Part shown: in pieces, positions 22,441 through 32,538 of the stretch
Layout: every line of letters starts with the position of its first letter
Position numbering within the stretch: the stretch's first letter is position 1
Assembly (NCBI GenBank): GCA_022821645.1
Contig: JAJEDE010000003.1
Location: 52,952-116,951, forward strand
Direction of reading: 5' to 3'
Length of the DNA: 64,000 nucleotides
Origin: Chloroflexota bacterium
GTDB taxonomy: Bacteria; Chloroflexota; UBA11872
Program-made: the position numbers and the translations under genes
The notes under the pieces: model-generated
Database searches by the model: none
Told to the model about the DNA's origin: nothing
What the model saw: the letters and a program-made list of their open reading frames with translations, nothing else

Positions 22441-23798
22441 CAACGGACCATCCGCCCGTCCGGATCGTCGTTCTCAACTACAACGGCGCCGGACGTATTG
22501 AGCGCTGTCTGGAGCGACTGCTGGCAACCCGCTACCCCGATCTGCGCGTGACTGTCGTGGATAACGCGTCAAGCGACGGCTCCCCGGCGATCGTCGAACA
22601 GGCGTTTCCGGACGTCGAGCTTATCGAGAACGGTTCGAACCTCGGCTTTTCGCGAGGCAACAACCGGGCGTTGCGTGCGGCGACTGAGCCTTACGTGGGT
22701 TTGCTGAATCCGGACACAGAAGTCGATGGGGACTGGTTACGGCCGCTGGTCGCACGTCTGAACAACGACTCGCTCGCCGGGGGAGCGGGGGCAAAGCTGT
22801 TGCATCAGTTCGACCGACTGCCGCTGCGTTTGACGGTCCCAACGTTCTCCCCGCCACTTCCCGACACGCGGCGGTTGGGTGTGCGGTTTTTTGGCGCCGA
22901 GTCGAGTGCGGGCCCGGCCGACGTGTTAGGGGGAGCGCACGGTGTCGAACTCAACCGGTTCGGCCATCCATTTCGCTGGACCGAGGCCGACGTTGAACTG
23001 GCCGTTCCCGTATCTGGCAGGGCGACGACGCTACGCGTGGACCTGGCCGCAGGGGATGGACGCGACCCGGTTGCGCTCAGCGTCTGCGCCGGCGACGCGC
23101 CGCTGGTCGAAACGCGGGTGCCGACCGAGCGCACGACGCTGAGGGTGGACCTCAGCGCCGAGATGGTGAAACGACTGGCGCGGCCGGCCATCGAATGTGC
23201 GGGCATCATGCCGTTGCCCGACGGGTCGATGCGCGATCGCGGTACGCATCTGCTGGCCGGCGTTCCCTGGTCGGCCTGGGACGACGCCTCCTACAACGAG
23301 CCGCGGGAAGTCTTCGCCGTCAAGGGCGCGGCCGTGCTGTATCGCCGGTCGATGCTGGAGTCGCTGAACTACCTGGATGACGGCATCTTCATGTACTACG
23401 AGGATGCCGACCTCGCCTGGCGCGCCCGGCGCCGCGGGTGGCGATTCTGGTACGAACCTGAATCCGTCGTGCGCCACGAACACGCCGCGCTCAGCCGGGA
23501 ATGGTCGCCGGGATTCGTGCGTAATGTTGAGTTCGGCAAACTGCGAATGCTTGGCAAGAATGCGCCGCGGTCATGGGTGGCCCAGCATGCGTCCGCTGCT
23601 CTGAAGTTTGCATCGGGCGACTTTCGGCAGGCGCTGACGCTGCGCGACATTGAAGCGGCGCGCCGAGTGGCCGCGCGACTTCGGGCGCTTGGCGACGCCG
23701 TTCTGGCGGGGCCACAAACCTGGCGGCTGCGCGGCGTAGAAGCCCGCCTGGCCCCGCTGGACGGGCGTGAGTTGCGTCCGTTCCTCGAGTCGTCGTGA
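22437..23798 (+). CDS. Glycosyltransferase family 2 with inserted beta-rich domain
   Basis: VRIVVLNYNGAGRIERCLERLLATRYPDLRVTVVDNASSDGSPAIVE ... GLLNPDTEV ... FMYYEDADLAWRARRRGW. Confidence 0.88.
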   Translation: MTTDHPPVRIVVLNYNGAGRIERCLERLLATRYPDLRVTVVDNASSDGSPAIVEQAFPDVELIENGSNLGFSRGNNRALRAATEPYVGLLNPDTEVDGDWLRPLVARLNNDSLAGGAGAKLLHQFDRLPLRLTVPTFSPPLPDTRRLGVRFFGAESSAGPADVLGGAHGVELNRFGHPFRWTEADVELAVPVSGRATTLRVDLAAGDGRDPVALSVCAGDAPLVETRVPTERTTLRVDLSAEMVKRLARPAIECAGIMPLPDGSMRDRGTHLLAGVPWSAWDDASYNEPREVFAVKGAAVLYRRSMLESLNYLDDGIFMYYEDADLAWRARRRGWRFWYEPESVVRHEHAALSREWSPGFVRNVEFGKLRMLGKNAPRSWVAQHASAALKFASGDFRQALTLRDIEAARRVAARLRALGDAVLAGPQTWRLRGVEARLAPLDGRELRPFLESS

Positions 23799-25375
23799 AG
23801 GCGGCGGTCTACAACCGCTGGCTGCATGAGAAGGGTGGGGGCGAGCGTCACGCGGTGATGGCGGCCCGGGTGCTGGCCGAGCGCTTCGAAACCGAACTCA
23901 TAACCCACCGCCCGATTGCGCGAGATGCGCTGGCGGATGCCTTGCACATCGATCTGGATCAGATTGGTGTGCGCGTGATTCCGGCGCTCCCGCCCAATCG
24001 GTTCGTCGAGGTCACTCGCGAGTACGACCTGTTCGTCAACTCGTCGTTTATGACCAACCAACCATCGGCAGCGCGCCATAGCGTGATGCTCGTGCTCTTC
24101 CCATCACCAATCGATCGCACGTGGCCCGAGCGAATGCGCCAGTCCGTCGGCCGGTTCCTCAAGCGACAGCTGCTGTTGCCCGAATGGAGCGACGGCTTCT
24201 ACGACGTCCAAGAGCTTGGCCGCGGGTGGTTTCGGTACACGACCGATCACGCTCGCGTCAGACTACGCGTGCCCCGCGGCCGCGGGCCGGTGCCCATCGA
24301 CATTGTGGCCGGTAACTTCAGGTCCGACGGTAGCTTGCCGGTCCGTTGCCTGGCGGACGGGCAACTGGTAGCCGAACACGCGTTTGCACCGCGTCCAGGC
24401 CACTTTGAGACGTGGCGCATCAGTCTTGACCGCCGATATGTGAAGGATGGATTCGCCGATCTGCTGCTGATGTCGCCGACCAGGAATCCGGCCAATGAGA
24501 CGGTCGAGGCGGACAATCGCGAGATCGGTCTGGCCGTTACCGACGTTCGGGTGCGCCATCCCCGGCACTTTTTCTATGAACTGCTGTTCCGTCGCGCGTT
24601 GCCGGAGTTGGGCTGGCGTCTCGAGTGGTTGCCGGAGCAACATTCACTGGCCAATCTCGATACATACGATCTGATCTGTCCAATCTCGGAGTACAGCCGC
24701 AGGTGGATGGAGATTTATTGGCAGCGCAGCGGACCGCTGCTCTATCCGCCCGTGGATACAAGCTGGGCCAAGCCCCAGCCCAAGTCGCAGACGATTCTTA
24801 GCGTTGGTCGGTTTTTTCGCGGCTCGCACGAAAAGAAGCACGGCGTGATGATTGAGCAGTTCAAGCAGATGTGTCGCGAAGGCTTGGAAGGATGGACCCT
24901 GCGCCTGGTTGGCCATCAAAGCCGACGGGATGTTGACGTGGCCTACACGGATGACCTGCGGCGGCGTGCCCAGGGTTTTCCGATCGAGTTCGCCATTGAC
25001 GCATCCTTTGAGGACCTGCAGCGGTTTTATGGTGAAGCGCAGATCTATTGGCACGCCGCCGGCCATGGTGAACGAGTTGCGCGCAATCCGATCAAGTTCG
25101 AGCACTTTGGAATCTCCGTGGTCGAGGCGATGGCCAACAGCGTGGTTCCCGTAGTGCTGAACGAAGGCGGGCCACCGGAGGTTGTTCACGACGGGCATGA
25201 CGGCTTTCTCTGGACGACGACCTCCGAACTGCGAGCACGAAGCTGGAACCTCGTGCGGGACCACGAATTGCGTGCCACGATGGCGGACCGTGCCTGCGAA
25301 GCGAGCCAGCGCTTTAACACCGCCGCCTTCAGCGATCGGCTCAACGCGTTGGTGACTGAGCTCATTGGCCAGTAG
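23795..25375 (+). CDS. GT4-like glycosyltransferase with inserted beta-rich domain
   Basis: VYNRWLHEKGGGERHAVMAA N-terminal domain; SVGRFFRGSHEKKHGVMIEQF; FGISVVEAMANSVVPVVLNEGGPPEVV. Confidence 0.85.
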   Translation: MKAAVYNRWLHEKGGGERHAVMAARVLAERFETELITHRPIARDALADALHIDLDQIGVRVIPALPPNRFVEVTREYDLFVNSSFMTNQPSAARHSVMLVLFPSPIDRTWPERMRQSVGRFLKRQLLLPEWSDGFYDVQELGRGWFRYTTDHARVRLRVPRGRGPVPIDIVAGNFRSDGSLPVRCLADGQLVAEHAFAPRPGHFETWRISLDRRYVKDGFADLLLMSPTRNPANETVEADNREIGLAVTDVRVRHPRHFFYELLFRRALPELGWRLEWLPEQHSLANLDTYDLICPISEYSRRWMEIYWQRSGPLLYPPVDTSWAKPQPKSQTILSVGRFFRGSHEKKHGVMIEQFKQMCREGLEGWTLRLVGHQSRRDVDVAYTDDLRRRAQGFPIEFAIDASFEDLQRFYGEAQIYWHAAGHGERVARNPIKFEHFGISVVEAMANSVVPVVLNEGGPPEVVHDGHDGFLWTTTSELRARSWNLVRDHELRATMADRACEASQRFNTAAFSDRLNALVTELIGQ

Positions 25376-25399
25376 CCACGCCCACCCCGGGGCTGTCGC

Positions 25400-27646
25400 A
25401 TGACCCGCGTGCGTCGCCTGATGAGCTGGGGCCAGGCGCGTCCCGCATTCCTGCTATTCCTCTTCACGTTCACGCTCTATGCGTTGAGCATGGGTCCGGC
25501 TCGCAACGGGTCGGGGTATAGCGCCGACGGGACGTTCGCGTTCGAAATGGCCAAGAGCGTGATGATCGATCGCGGGCACGCGTATTTGCGCGACCAGAAC
25601 AGAAACTTCGCTCGCTGGGGCGTGGGACTGCCGACAGCTTTCATGCCAATCGTGGCCTTGGCCGAGCCGCTGGCCACAAAGGCGCCGCAGCGGGATCGCG
25701 TTCCGCTCGGCGAATACGACGTGCTGCTCGTGAATCAGCCGGCCCTCGGTGGGACTGAAGGGCCGAATGTTCGGCGCGAGATCGACATCAAGATCGATCC
25801 CGGCGTCTACGACCGGCTTGTGCTGGTGTCGCATAGCGGACTCAGCGCCGGATTCACGCAAGGCACTGAAATCGCGCAGCTCCGGCTCACCGATGCATCG
25901 GGACAGTCCACCGAACATCCGATTCGGGTGGGCATTGAGACCGCTGAGTGGGCTTACGACCGTGGCGACGTGCGCGCCGTGATTCAGCACGATCAACCTG
26001 CGCCGGTGGCGAGGCACATCGGCAACGCGCGCGCCTATTACTACGGGGCGACCTGGCGCTTCGAATCACCCCGAGAACTCGCGTCTGTGCGAATCAGCTA
26101 TCGGCAGGCCGACGGGAATTTTTACGTGGACGGCCTGGCGCTGCGGTCACCGGATGGAACGTGGACGGACGGACCCGGGGTCGGGCGCGTCTGGTCGACA
26201 CGGCAGAATCGCGAATTCTTCCGGCGCATCCCGGTAGCGGCGGCCAACGCGTTCGCCTCCGCTCTCGGAGTCGTCCTGGTCGTTCGGATTCTGCGGCGAC
26301 TGGGCTACAGCGAGCGCGTGGCAATTGTGAGCGGGCTGATCTACGCCGTGGCAACCATGGCGTGGCCGTACGCGAAGTTTGACTTTTCGGAACCGCTGGT
26401 GACGACGCTGCTCCTGGCAGCTGTGTGGCTAGTGCTGGTACACGGATCAAGCGGGCGGCATCGTTACGCGCTGCTGGCCGGTCTCGTAGCCTTCGCGGCG
26501 GTCCTGACGAAATACGTAAGTGTGATCGCCGTGCCGATCCTGCTGGTCGGACTGGTGGTTGGCGCCAGGTCTCAGCAGGCGTGGGGGGAAACCCTGCGGC
26601 AGTCGATTCGGCCGGCGCTTCTGTTTGCGGCGCCGTTTCTGGTGGTTATACCGCCGGCCCTTGTCGCGGCGGCGGTGCTGTTTGACTTCCACCTGCTGTA
26701 CGTGAGTGAACTGATCGGTGGTCTACAGCGTGGCTGGCTGGAATTGCCGTTTCGGCTGGGACTTGTCGGCCTTATCAGTAGCTGGGGCAAAGGCGTGCTC
26801 TGGTACAACCCGATTCTGCTGATCACGTTGCCGGTGGTGCCCTGGTTCGTTCGTCGGCATGGCTGGCGATCACTGGTCTTTATCGGCATCCCGGTCGCCT
26901 ACGCCCTGCTCTACAGCCGCAAGCAGGTCTGGTACGGGGGCAACACCTGGGGGCCACGCTATCTGGTACCGGCGCTTCCGCTGCTGGTGATCATGGGCGC
27001 TCCGCTGTTCGAGCGGGTGCTGGAGCGAGCGCCAAGCCGGCTGCCGGCAGCGGCCCTGGCAGCGATGGTCGTCGTCAGTGCCGGCGTCCAGTTCATGGGA
27101 GTTTCCAAGGACTTCATCGCCTATCTGGACCTCTTTCAGCAGCAGGTCGCGGGAGCCGTGCCGTTCAAGGGCGCAATCTACGGCGGCGCGGACTATCAGC
27201 CGTGGTCATCGATTCAACCAGAAGGCGACTACGCGGCGGTCCTATACGCCTACCAGTTCTCACCCTTGCTGGCCCACGCCTGGCTCCTGCGAGCCGACGC
27301 CGTCAATCTGCTTGCGCCTGACCGTACGGATTGGCTGGCCGATGCCTTGGGCCGCACGCCCTGGTTGCGCTTTGGCATCGACGCCGTGCCCCCGAATCCG
27401 GAACATGGCCTGGGACTGGATTTCTGGTCGCTTAGCCTTACGGAGAGTTACCTGGCCTATCCGGGATTCCTGTTCTGGGTGGCCGCTCTCCTTCTCGTTC
27501 TGCAATTCACTTCGCTTGGCGCCTGGATAGGCCTGAGCGGCCGGATCTGGCCATCCGCGAGTGGTGTGCGTTCGCTCCGCTTTCTTTCGATTGGCGCGTA
27601 TGCGGCCCTGTTGATTAGCTTTGACACGCTACATTTCATGCTCTAG
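25400..27646 (+). CDS. Large multi-TM protein, PMT/GT39-like glycosyltransferase with lumenal insert
   Basis: 748 aa; many hydrophobic helices; KFDFSEPLVTTLLLAAVWL; RKQVWYGGNTWGPRYLVPALPLLVI. Confidence 0.65.
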   Translation: MTRVRRLMSWGQARPAFLLFLFTFTLYALSMGPARNGSGYSADGTFAFEMAKSVMIDRGHAYLRDQNRNFARWGVGLPTAFMPIVALAEPLATKAPQRDRVPLGEYDVLLVNQPALGGTEGPNVRREIDIKIDPGVYDRLVLVSHSGLSAGFTQGTEIAQLRLTDASGQSTEHPIRVGIETAEWAYDRGDVRAVIQHDQPAPVARHIGNARAYYYGATWRFESPRELASVRISYRQADGNFYVDGLALRSPDGTWTDGPGVGRVWSTRQNREFFRRIPVAAANAFASALGVVLVVRILRRLGYSERVAIVSGLIYAVATMAWPYAKFDFSEPLVTTLLLAAVWLVLVHGSSGRHRYALLAGLVAFAAVLTKYVSVIAVPILLVGLVVGARSQQAWGETLRQSIRPALLFAAPFLVVIPPALVAAAVLFDFHLLYVSELIGGLQRGWLELPFRLGLVGLISSWGKGVLWYNPILLITLPVVPWFVRRHGWRSLVFIGIPVAYALLYSRKQVWYGGNTWGPRYLVPALPLLVIMGAPLFERVLERAPSRLPAAALAAMVVVSAGVQFMGVSKDFIAYLDLFQQQVAGAVPFKGAIYGGADYQPWSSIQPEGDYAAVLYAYQFSPLLAHAWLLRADAVNLLAPDRTDWLADALGRTPWLRFGIDAVPPNPEHGLGLDFWSLSLTESYLAYPGFLFWVAALLLVLQFTSLGAWIGLSGRIWPSASGVRSLRFLSIGAYAALLISFDTLHFML

Positions 27647-27675
27647 CTTCAAGTTGAAGGGAGCAGGCGACACTA

Positions 27676-27906
27676 ATGGCTGATTCGGACGCGACGTCCG
27701 CGCCGCCGCTCATTCCAGACGACTTCCTTTCGATCCTGCGCTGCGTAAACGACGACCATCCGCGCGATGACGGCGTGTTGCGCATTGTGGGCGAATTCCT
27801 GGTCTGTGCGGTTTGCGGCTACCGGTACAAGGTCGAGGACGGGATTCCCAACATGCTGTGGGAGGACGCGATCCCACCGAGACGCGAAGAAGCCGCCCGC
27901 TCGTGA
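27676..27906 (+). CDS. Trm112-like small protein
   Basis: FLSILRCVNDD ... GEFLVCAVCGYRYKVEDGIPNMLWEDA, typical Trm112/YcaR pattern. Confidence 0.7.
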   Translation: MADSDATSAPPLIPDDFLSILRCVNDDHPRDDGVLRIVGEFLVCAVCGYRYKVEDGIPNMLWEDAIPPRREEAARS

Positions 27907-29024
27907 ATTCGATCAGCCAGGCGAAAGACCTGCTGGTCAAGTACCGCCGGCATCGGGCCATCCTGCGTCCGTCGCTTGGTCGGTTTGCGTATCACTGGAT
28001 GCGCGGCACGACGGACCTGCCGTACGGGCCGATCAAGCTGCACATCGAACCGACCAGTGCCTGCAACCTGCGGTGTCCCATGTGTCCGCAGAGCGTGCTC
28101 GCCGACGAACTCAAGAAGCAAAAGCCCTTCATGGACATGGGCCTGTTCCGCAAGATCATCGACGAGGCACGGCCGTCGGTGCGGGAAGCCAACCTGTTCT
28201 TCCGCGGCGAGTCGCTGATGCACCCGGACATCTACGAGATGATCGAAGTCTGCGAGCGCGCCGGAATCGCCGCCCACATCAACACGAACGCCACGTTGTT
28301 GCGGGACGAGAAGATCGAGCAGTTGCTGGACGCCGCGCCGAGCAAGCTGACCATCAGCTTCGACTCGGGGGAACCGGAACAGTACGAGGTGATGCGAGCA
28401 GGTGCGCAGTTTGACCGCACGCTGGATCGCGTCTTGCGACTGCTGGAGTCCAGAAAGCGCCGGTCCGGCCCGAAGCCCTACTTCGTGATGCAGGTGATTC
28501 AACTCTGGGATTCGAGCTTTCCCAAGGGCGCGGCGCCAGTCGTTCCGGAGCACTTCCGCCAGCGATTCGACGGACTGCCGGTGGACGAGTGGGACACATT
28601 CTGGGCGCACGGCTGGGCCGGACAGATGGACTCGTCCGACTTCTACACCGCACGCCCGCACGGGCCCAACTACTACCCCTGCAACTGGCTCTGGAAGTCG
28701 ATGGCGATCTACTGGGACGGCAAGGTTCCCTCGTGCTGCGCGGACTTCGGCGAGGACCAGATCATGGGTGATCTGACTAACGAGTCGTTGCTGGACATCT
28801 GGAACAACCCGTCGTATCGCGCAATCCGCGAGGCCCACGTGAGCGGCAAGCTGGACGATTACAAGCTCTGCCGCGGGTGTGACGCGATCTGGCAGGACGG
28901 GGGTTCAAGCTGGAACCTGTTTGCCGGCGCACGCAGCGTGGTGACCGGGGATCCGCTGCCGGTGATCCAGCTGGGGACCAACGGCTCGCACGCAACCAAC
29001 GGGACAGAGACGCCCGACTACTGA
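27903..29024 (+). CDS. Radical SAM / SPASM domain protein
   Basis: IEPTSACNLRCPMCPQS (CxxxCxxC); C-terminal SPASM cysteines YYPCN ... VPSCCADFGED ... YKLCRGCDAIW; GTG start at 27903 overlapping previous stop. Confidence 0.9.
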   Translation: MNSISQAKDLLVKYRRHRAILRPSLGRFAYHWMRGTTDLPYGPIKLHIEPTSACNLRCPMCPQSVLADELKKQKPFMDMGLFRKIIDEARPSVREANLFFRGESLMHPDIYEMIEVCERAGIAAHINTNATLLRDEKIEQLLDAAPSKLTISFDSGEPEQYEVMRAGAQFDRTLDRVLRLLESRKRRSGPKPYFVMQVIQLWDSSFPKGAAPVVPEHFRQRFDGLPVDEWDTFWAHGWAGQMDSSDFYTARPHGPNYYPCNWLWKSMAIYWDGKVPSCCADFGEDQIMGDLTNESLLDIWNNPSYRAIREAHVSGKLDDYKLCRGCDAIWQDGGSSWNLFAGARSVVTGDPLPVIQLGTNGSHATNGTETPDY

Positions 29025-29111
29025 TTGCCAGGCGGAGCGCAACGCTCCGCCACTCGGCGAACGCCGCCGGCGCCGTTGTCGCGTGCCGAAGCCGGTGCTA
29101 GCGTCCAAGCA

Positions 29112-30275
29112 ATGCGCATCACGTTTGTCTCAAACATCTTTCCGCCGACGGTCGGCGGGCCCGCAACGCACATTTACAACCTTGCGCTGACGCTGCACAA
29201 CCGCGGCCACACGGTTCGGGCGGTGGTCTGCCCGGACGATCCGGAGAGGCTGGTGCGTCCGCCGTTTCCGATTGTGCGCGTCTCCTGGGACACACCCATA
29301 CCGCTGCGCTATGCCCTGGTCTGGTGGCATACGTTGCGAGCCGCGCTGCGCTCGGACGTGGTCTACATCAATGGAATCGAGGCGCCCTCAACGCTGGCAG
29401 CGCTGATGGCCGGTCGGCCCCGGGTGCTGAAGATCGTAGGCGACTGGGCCTGGGAGTCCGCGCACCGGCGGGGCATGACCACGCTGGGCATCGAGGAGTT
29501 TCAGCGGACGCGTCACGGGCCGCTCACCCGGGCGTTCCAATTCATCCAGCGGATGTATACGACGCTGGCCAATGTGATCGTGGTTCCCAGCGGATACGTG
29601 GGCGCGTTCGTGCGCACATGGGGCGCCAGGCCGGAGCAGATCCGGGTGGTGCACAACGCGCTGACCGAGATTCCGGAGATCCACGTCCCGCGCGAGGAGG
29701 CCAAGCGGCAGCTCGGTTTTGAAGGCCCGTTGGTGTGCACCGTTTCCCGACTCTATGGATGGAAGCGGGTCGACGATCTGCTGCGCATGGTTCCCGACTT
29801 TGCGAATGATGCGGTCCTGGCCATCGTTGGCGACGGACCGGAGCAGCCGGCCCTGGAACGCTACGCGGCCGAGTTGGGCCTGGGCGACCGGGTCCGGTTC
29901 GTGGGTCGGGTGCCGCACCGCGATGTTGGCATGTACCTGCGCGCCGCCGACGTGTTTGTGCTGAACACGTCGTACGAAGGTCTGTCGCACACGCTGGTGG
30001 AGGCTCGTGTTGTTGGAACGCCGATTGTGACGACGGACATCGGCGGAAACCGGGAAATCCTCACCCACGAGCACAACGCGTTGCTGACGCCGCTCGGCGA
30101 CCATCGCGCATTCGTAACGGCCGTGAACCGCCTGTTAGCCGACCGCGAGCTTGCCGATCGTCTGGTGAGCAAGGGTTCGGAGGGGCTCGACCACTTCACC
30201 TGGGACCGGCTGGTGGATGAAACTATGGAGATCCTGACCGAGGTCACCGGCTCGGCGTCGCGCGCCAGGCCGTGA
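29112..30275 (+). CDS. Glycosyltransferase family 4
   Basis: MRITFVSNIFPPTVGGPATHIYNLALTLHNRGHTV ... NTSYEGLSHTLVEARVVGTPIVTTDIGGNREIL. Confidence 0.92.
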   Translation: MRITFVSNIFPPTVGGPATHIYNLALTLHNRGHTVRAVVCPDDPERLVRPPFPIVRVSWDTPIPLRYALVWWHTLRAALRSDVVYINGIEAPSTLAALMAGRPRVLKIVGDWAWESAHRRGMTTLGIEEFQRTRHGPLTRAFQFIQRMYTTLANVIVVPSGYVGAFVRTWGARPEQIRVVHNALTEIPEIHVPREEAKRQLGFEGPLVCTVSRLYGWKRVDDLLRMVPDFANDAVLAIVGDGPEQPALERYAAELGLGDRVRFVGRVPHRDVGMYLRAADVFVLNTSYEGLSHTLVEARVVGTPIVTTDIGGNREILTHEHNALLTPLGDHRAFVTAVNRLLADRELADRLVSKGSEGLDHFTWDRLVDETMEILTEVTGSASRARP

Positions 30276-31402
30276 GCGCCAAGCTGCTGATGCTCAGCGG
30301 TGATCGGGATCTCACGACAGGCCGACGTGGGCCTTTCCACACAACCCTCGAAGGCCTTGCGGCCGAATTCGATCGTATCGACGTGCTTTCGCCGCGAGCC
30401 GACGGTGCACAGACGGTGGAGCCGCATCCGGGCGTACGCGTCGAACCCGCGCCCACCTCACGCGTGCGCCAGTCGGCCTGGATGCGACGCCGGGGCGCCG
30501 AATTGCTGCAACACCACAAGCATGGTCTGATCGTCAGCCACGACTACGGCATCTTCGCCAACGGCCGGGCAGCCGCGCGGCTGTCGGGCCGCTTTGGGAC
30601 GCCTCATGTCAGCGAGATCCACCATGTACCGGGTCACCCGAAGAGGGCCCAGTGGTGGGAACCGCTGGCGCAAATGGTCTATCGCATCTATGTGACGCGC
30701 GTTGCACGCAGCGCAGCCGCCATTCGCGTGGTCAATCGTCGGGAAGTTCCCGACTTGCTGGCGGGCTGGGGGGTACCGGCGAATCGGGTCCTGGTGCTGC
30801 CGTCGGCCTACATCGATCGTGATGTCTTCACACCCCGCGACGCGGCAAAGGAATACGCCCTCGGATTTGTTGGACGACTGGTTGCGAACAAGAACCTGGA
30901 CTACGTCATTCAGGTCTTCGCCCGAGTTGCAGCCGGTGACTCACAAGCGCGGTTTGCGGTCGCCGGCCAGGGGCCGGAGATGCCTGCGCTTCGTCGTGGG
31001 CTCGCGCGCTCCGGCATCCTGGATCGCGTCAGGTTCGTTGCGTGGCTCGACAGTCCCGCCGAACTGGCCGATCTCTACCGACGAATGCGCGCGGTTGTTG
31101 CCCCTTCACTCAGCGAAGGCGGCCCACGGGTGTGCCTGGAGGCCATGGCCTGCGGCACGCCGGTCTTTGCCACGCCGGTCGGCGTGATGCCGGAGACTAT
31201 TGAGCACGGCGTGAACGGCTGGCTGCTGCCCTGGAGCGCCGAGGCCGGCGGGGTGATGGTCGAGCGTGTGCTTCGTGACTCCGACAAGCTGCGCGAGGCG
31301 GGCCGCGCCGCTCGGGCGGCCACCGCTCAATTTGAGAAGTCCGCGGTGCTCGGCGCCTACGCTGCTTCGTATCGCCGGCTGGCCGAGAGCGGGACGACGT
31401 GA
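30272..31402 (+). CDS. Glycosyltransferase family 4
   Basis: GFVGRLVANKNLDYVIQVFARV ... SLSEGGPRVCLEAMACGTPVFATPVGVMPETIEHGVNGWL. Confidence 0.9.
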   Translation: MSAKLLMLSGDRDLTTGRRGPFHTTLEGLAAEFDRIDVLSPRADGAQTVEPHPGVRVEPAPTSRVRQSAWMRRRGAELLQHHKHGLIVSHDYGIFANGRAAARLSGRFGTPHVSEIHHVPGHPKRAQWWEPLAQMVYRIYVTRVARSAAAIRVVNRREVPDLLAGWGVPANRVLVLPSAYIDRDVFTPRDAAKEYALGFVGRLVANKNLDYVIQVFARVAAGDSQARFAVAGQGPEMPALRRGLARSGILDRVRFVAWLDSPAELADLYRRMRAVVAPSLSEGGPRVCLEAMACGTPVFATPVGVMPETIEHGVNGWLLPWSAEAGGVMVERVLRDSDKLREAGRAARAATAQFEKSAVLGAYAASYRRLAESGTT

Positions 31403-32538
31403 GCCAGCCACCGGACGGCGACCTTCGGCTGCTGTTCGTAACCCAGGAACTCGACCGATCGAGCACCAACCTGGCAGTTGCCCACACCTGGGCGGCGGAA
31501 CTGGGTCAGAGAATCGAGGCCGTTCACGTCGTAGCCGCGCGCGTGGGTGACGTTGACCTCCCGTCCAACGTCTTCGTCCACGGTCTTGGCCGCGAGCGTG
31601 GACGGTCACGCCGGTCGACGGCGATGGCGTTCGCCTGGGTTTGCGCGAAGCTCATCGTTCGGCGTCGAGTGAATGTAGCGCTGGCTCACATGGTGCCTGC
31701 CTACGCCGTGGCCATGTCGCCGATCACTCGCATTACCCGTACGCCGCTGGTGCTCTGGTACACGAGCCACGGATCGACACCGATGTTGAAACGGGCAAAC
31801 CGGCTGATGAACGCCGCGGTAACCGCTTCGCCCGACAGCTATCCGATACGGAGCGATCGAGCATTCGTCATCGGGCACGGGATTGATACCAAGCGGTTTC
31901 GGCCACCGGCCGCGCGCAGGCAGGGGACCGGCCCGGTCATCGGGATGGCCGGACGCCTGACGCCGCTCAAGGGCTTTGAGCCGGGAATCCGGGCTCTCGC
32001 GGAGTTGCGACGCGCCAAATGCCCCGAAGCCACGCTGCGAATCGCCGGCGAGCCCTTTTATTCGTCAGATCGCTCATATGTCGACGAGTTGCGGGATCTC
32101 GCCGATAGGCTAGGTGTGCGTAACGCGGTGGAGTTTGTGGGCGCTGTACGCGGTGACGAGATGGCGGGGTTTTACGGATCGCTTGATGTGTTTGTGAATT
32201 GGCGCGCGCAACCGGCACTGGACAAGACGGGCCTGGAGGCTCTGGCCTGTGCCACGCCGCTGGTGACCAACAACAGCGCCTATGGCAGCGTGCTGGGCGA
32301 ACTAGCCGCTGAATTCGTGGTCGGCGATTCGAGTTCGGAGCTTGCTGCAGGTCTGACTCGTCTGCTCGGTCAGCAGGCTGAACAACGGCGGGAATCCGTC
32401 GAGCATTGGCGTTCGACCGTAGTGCACGAACACGGCGCGGCCGGTTGGGCCGATCGCCTGGTGCGCGTTTGCAACGCGCTGCGCGCGGGCGAGCGCCCGC
32501 CATTCCCGTCAGTGGCGGAAGCGGAAGACGCGCAATGA
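31399..32538 (+). CDS. Glycosyltransferase family 4
   Basis: VIGHGIDTKRFRPP ... IGMAGRLTPLKGFEPGIRALAEL ... NWRAQPALDKTGLEALACATPLVTNNSAYGSVL. Confidence 0.87.
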   Translation: MSQPPDGDLRLLFVTQELDRSSTNLAVAHTWAAELGQRIEAVHVVAARVGDVDLPSNVFVHGLGRERGRSRRSTAMAFAWVCAKLIVRRRVNVALAHMVPAYAVAMSPITRITRTPLVLWYTSHGSTPMLKRANRLMNAAVTASPDSYPIRSDRAFVIGHGIDTKRFRPPAARRQGTGPVIGMAGRLTPLKGFEPGIRALAELRRAKCPEATLRIAGEPFYSSDRSYVDELRDLADRLGVRNAVEFVGAVRGDEMAGFYGSLDVFVNWRAQPALDKTGLEALACATPLVTNNSAYGSVLGELAAEFVVGDSSSELAAGLTRLLGQQAEQRRESVEHWRSTVVHEHGAAGWADRLVRVCNALRAGERPPFPSVAEAEDAQ

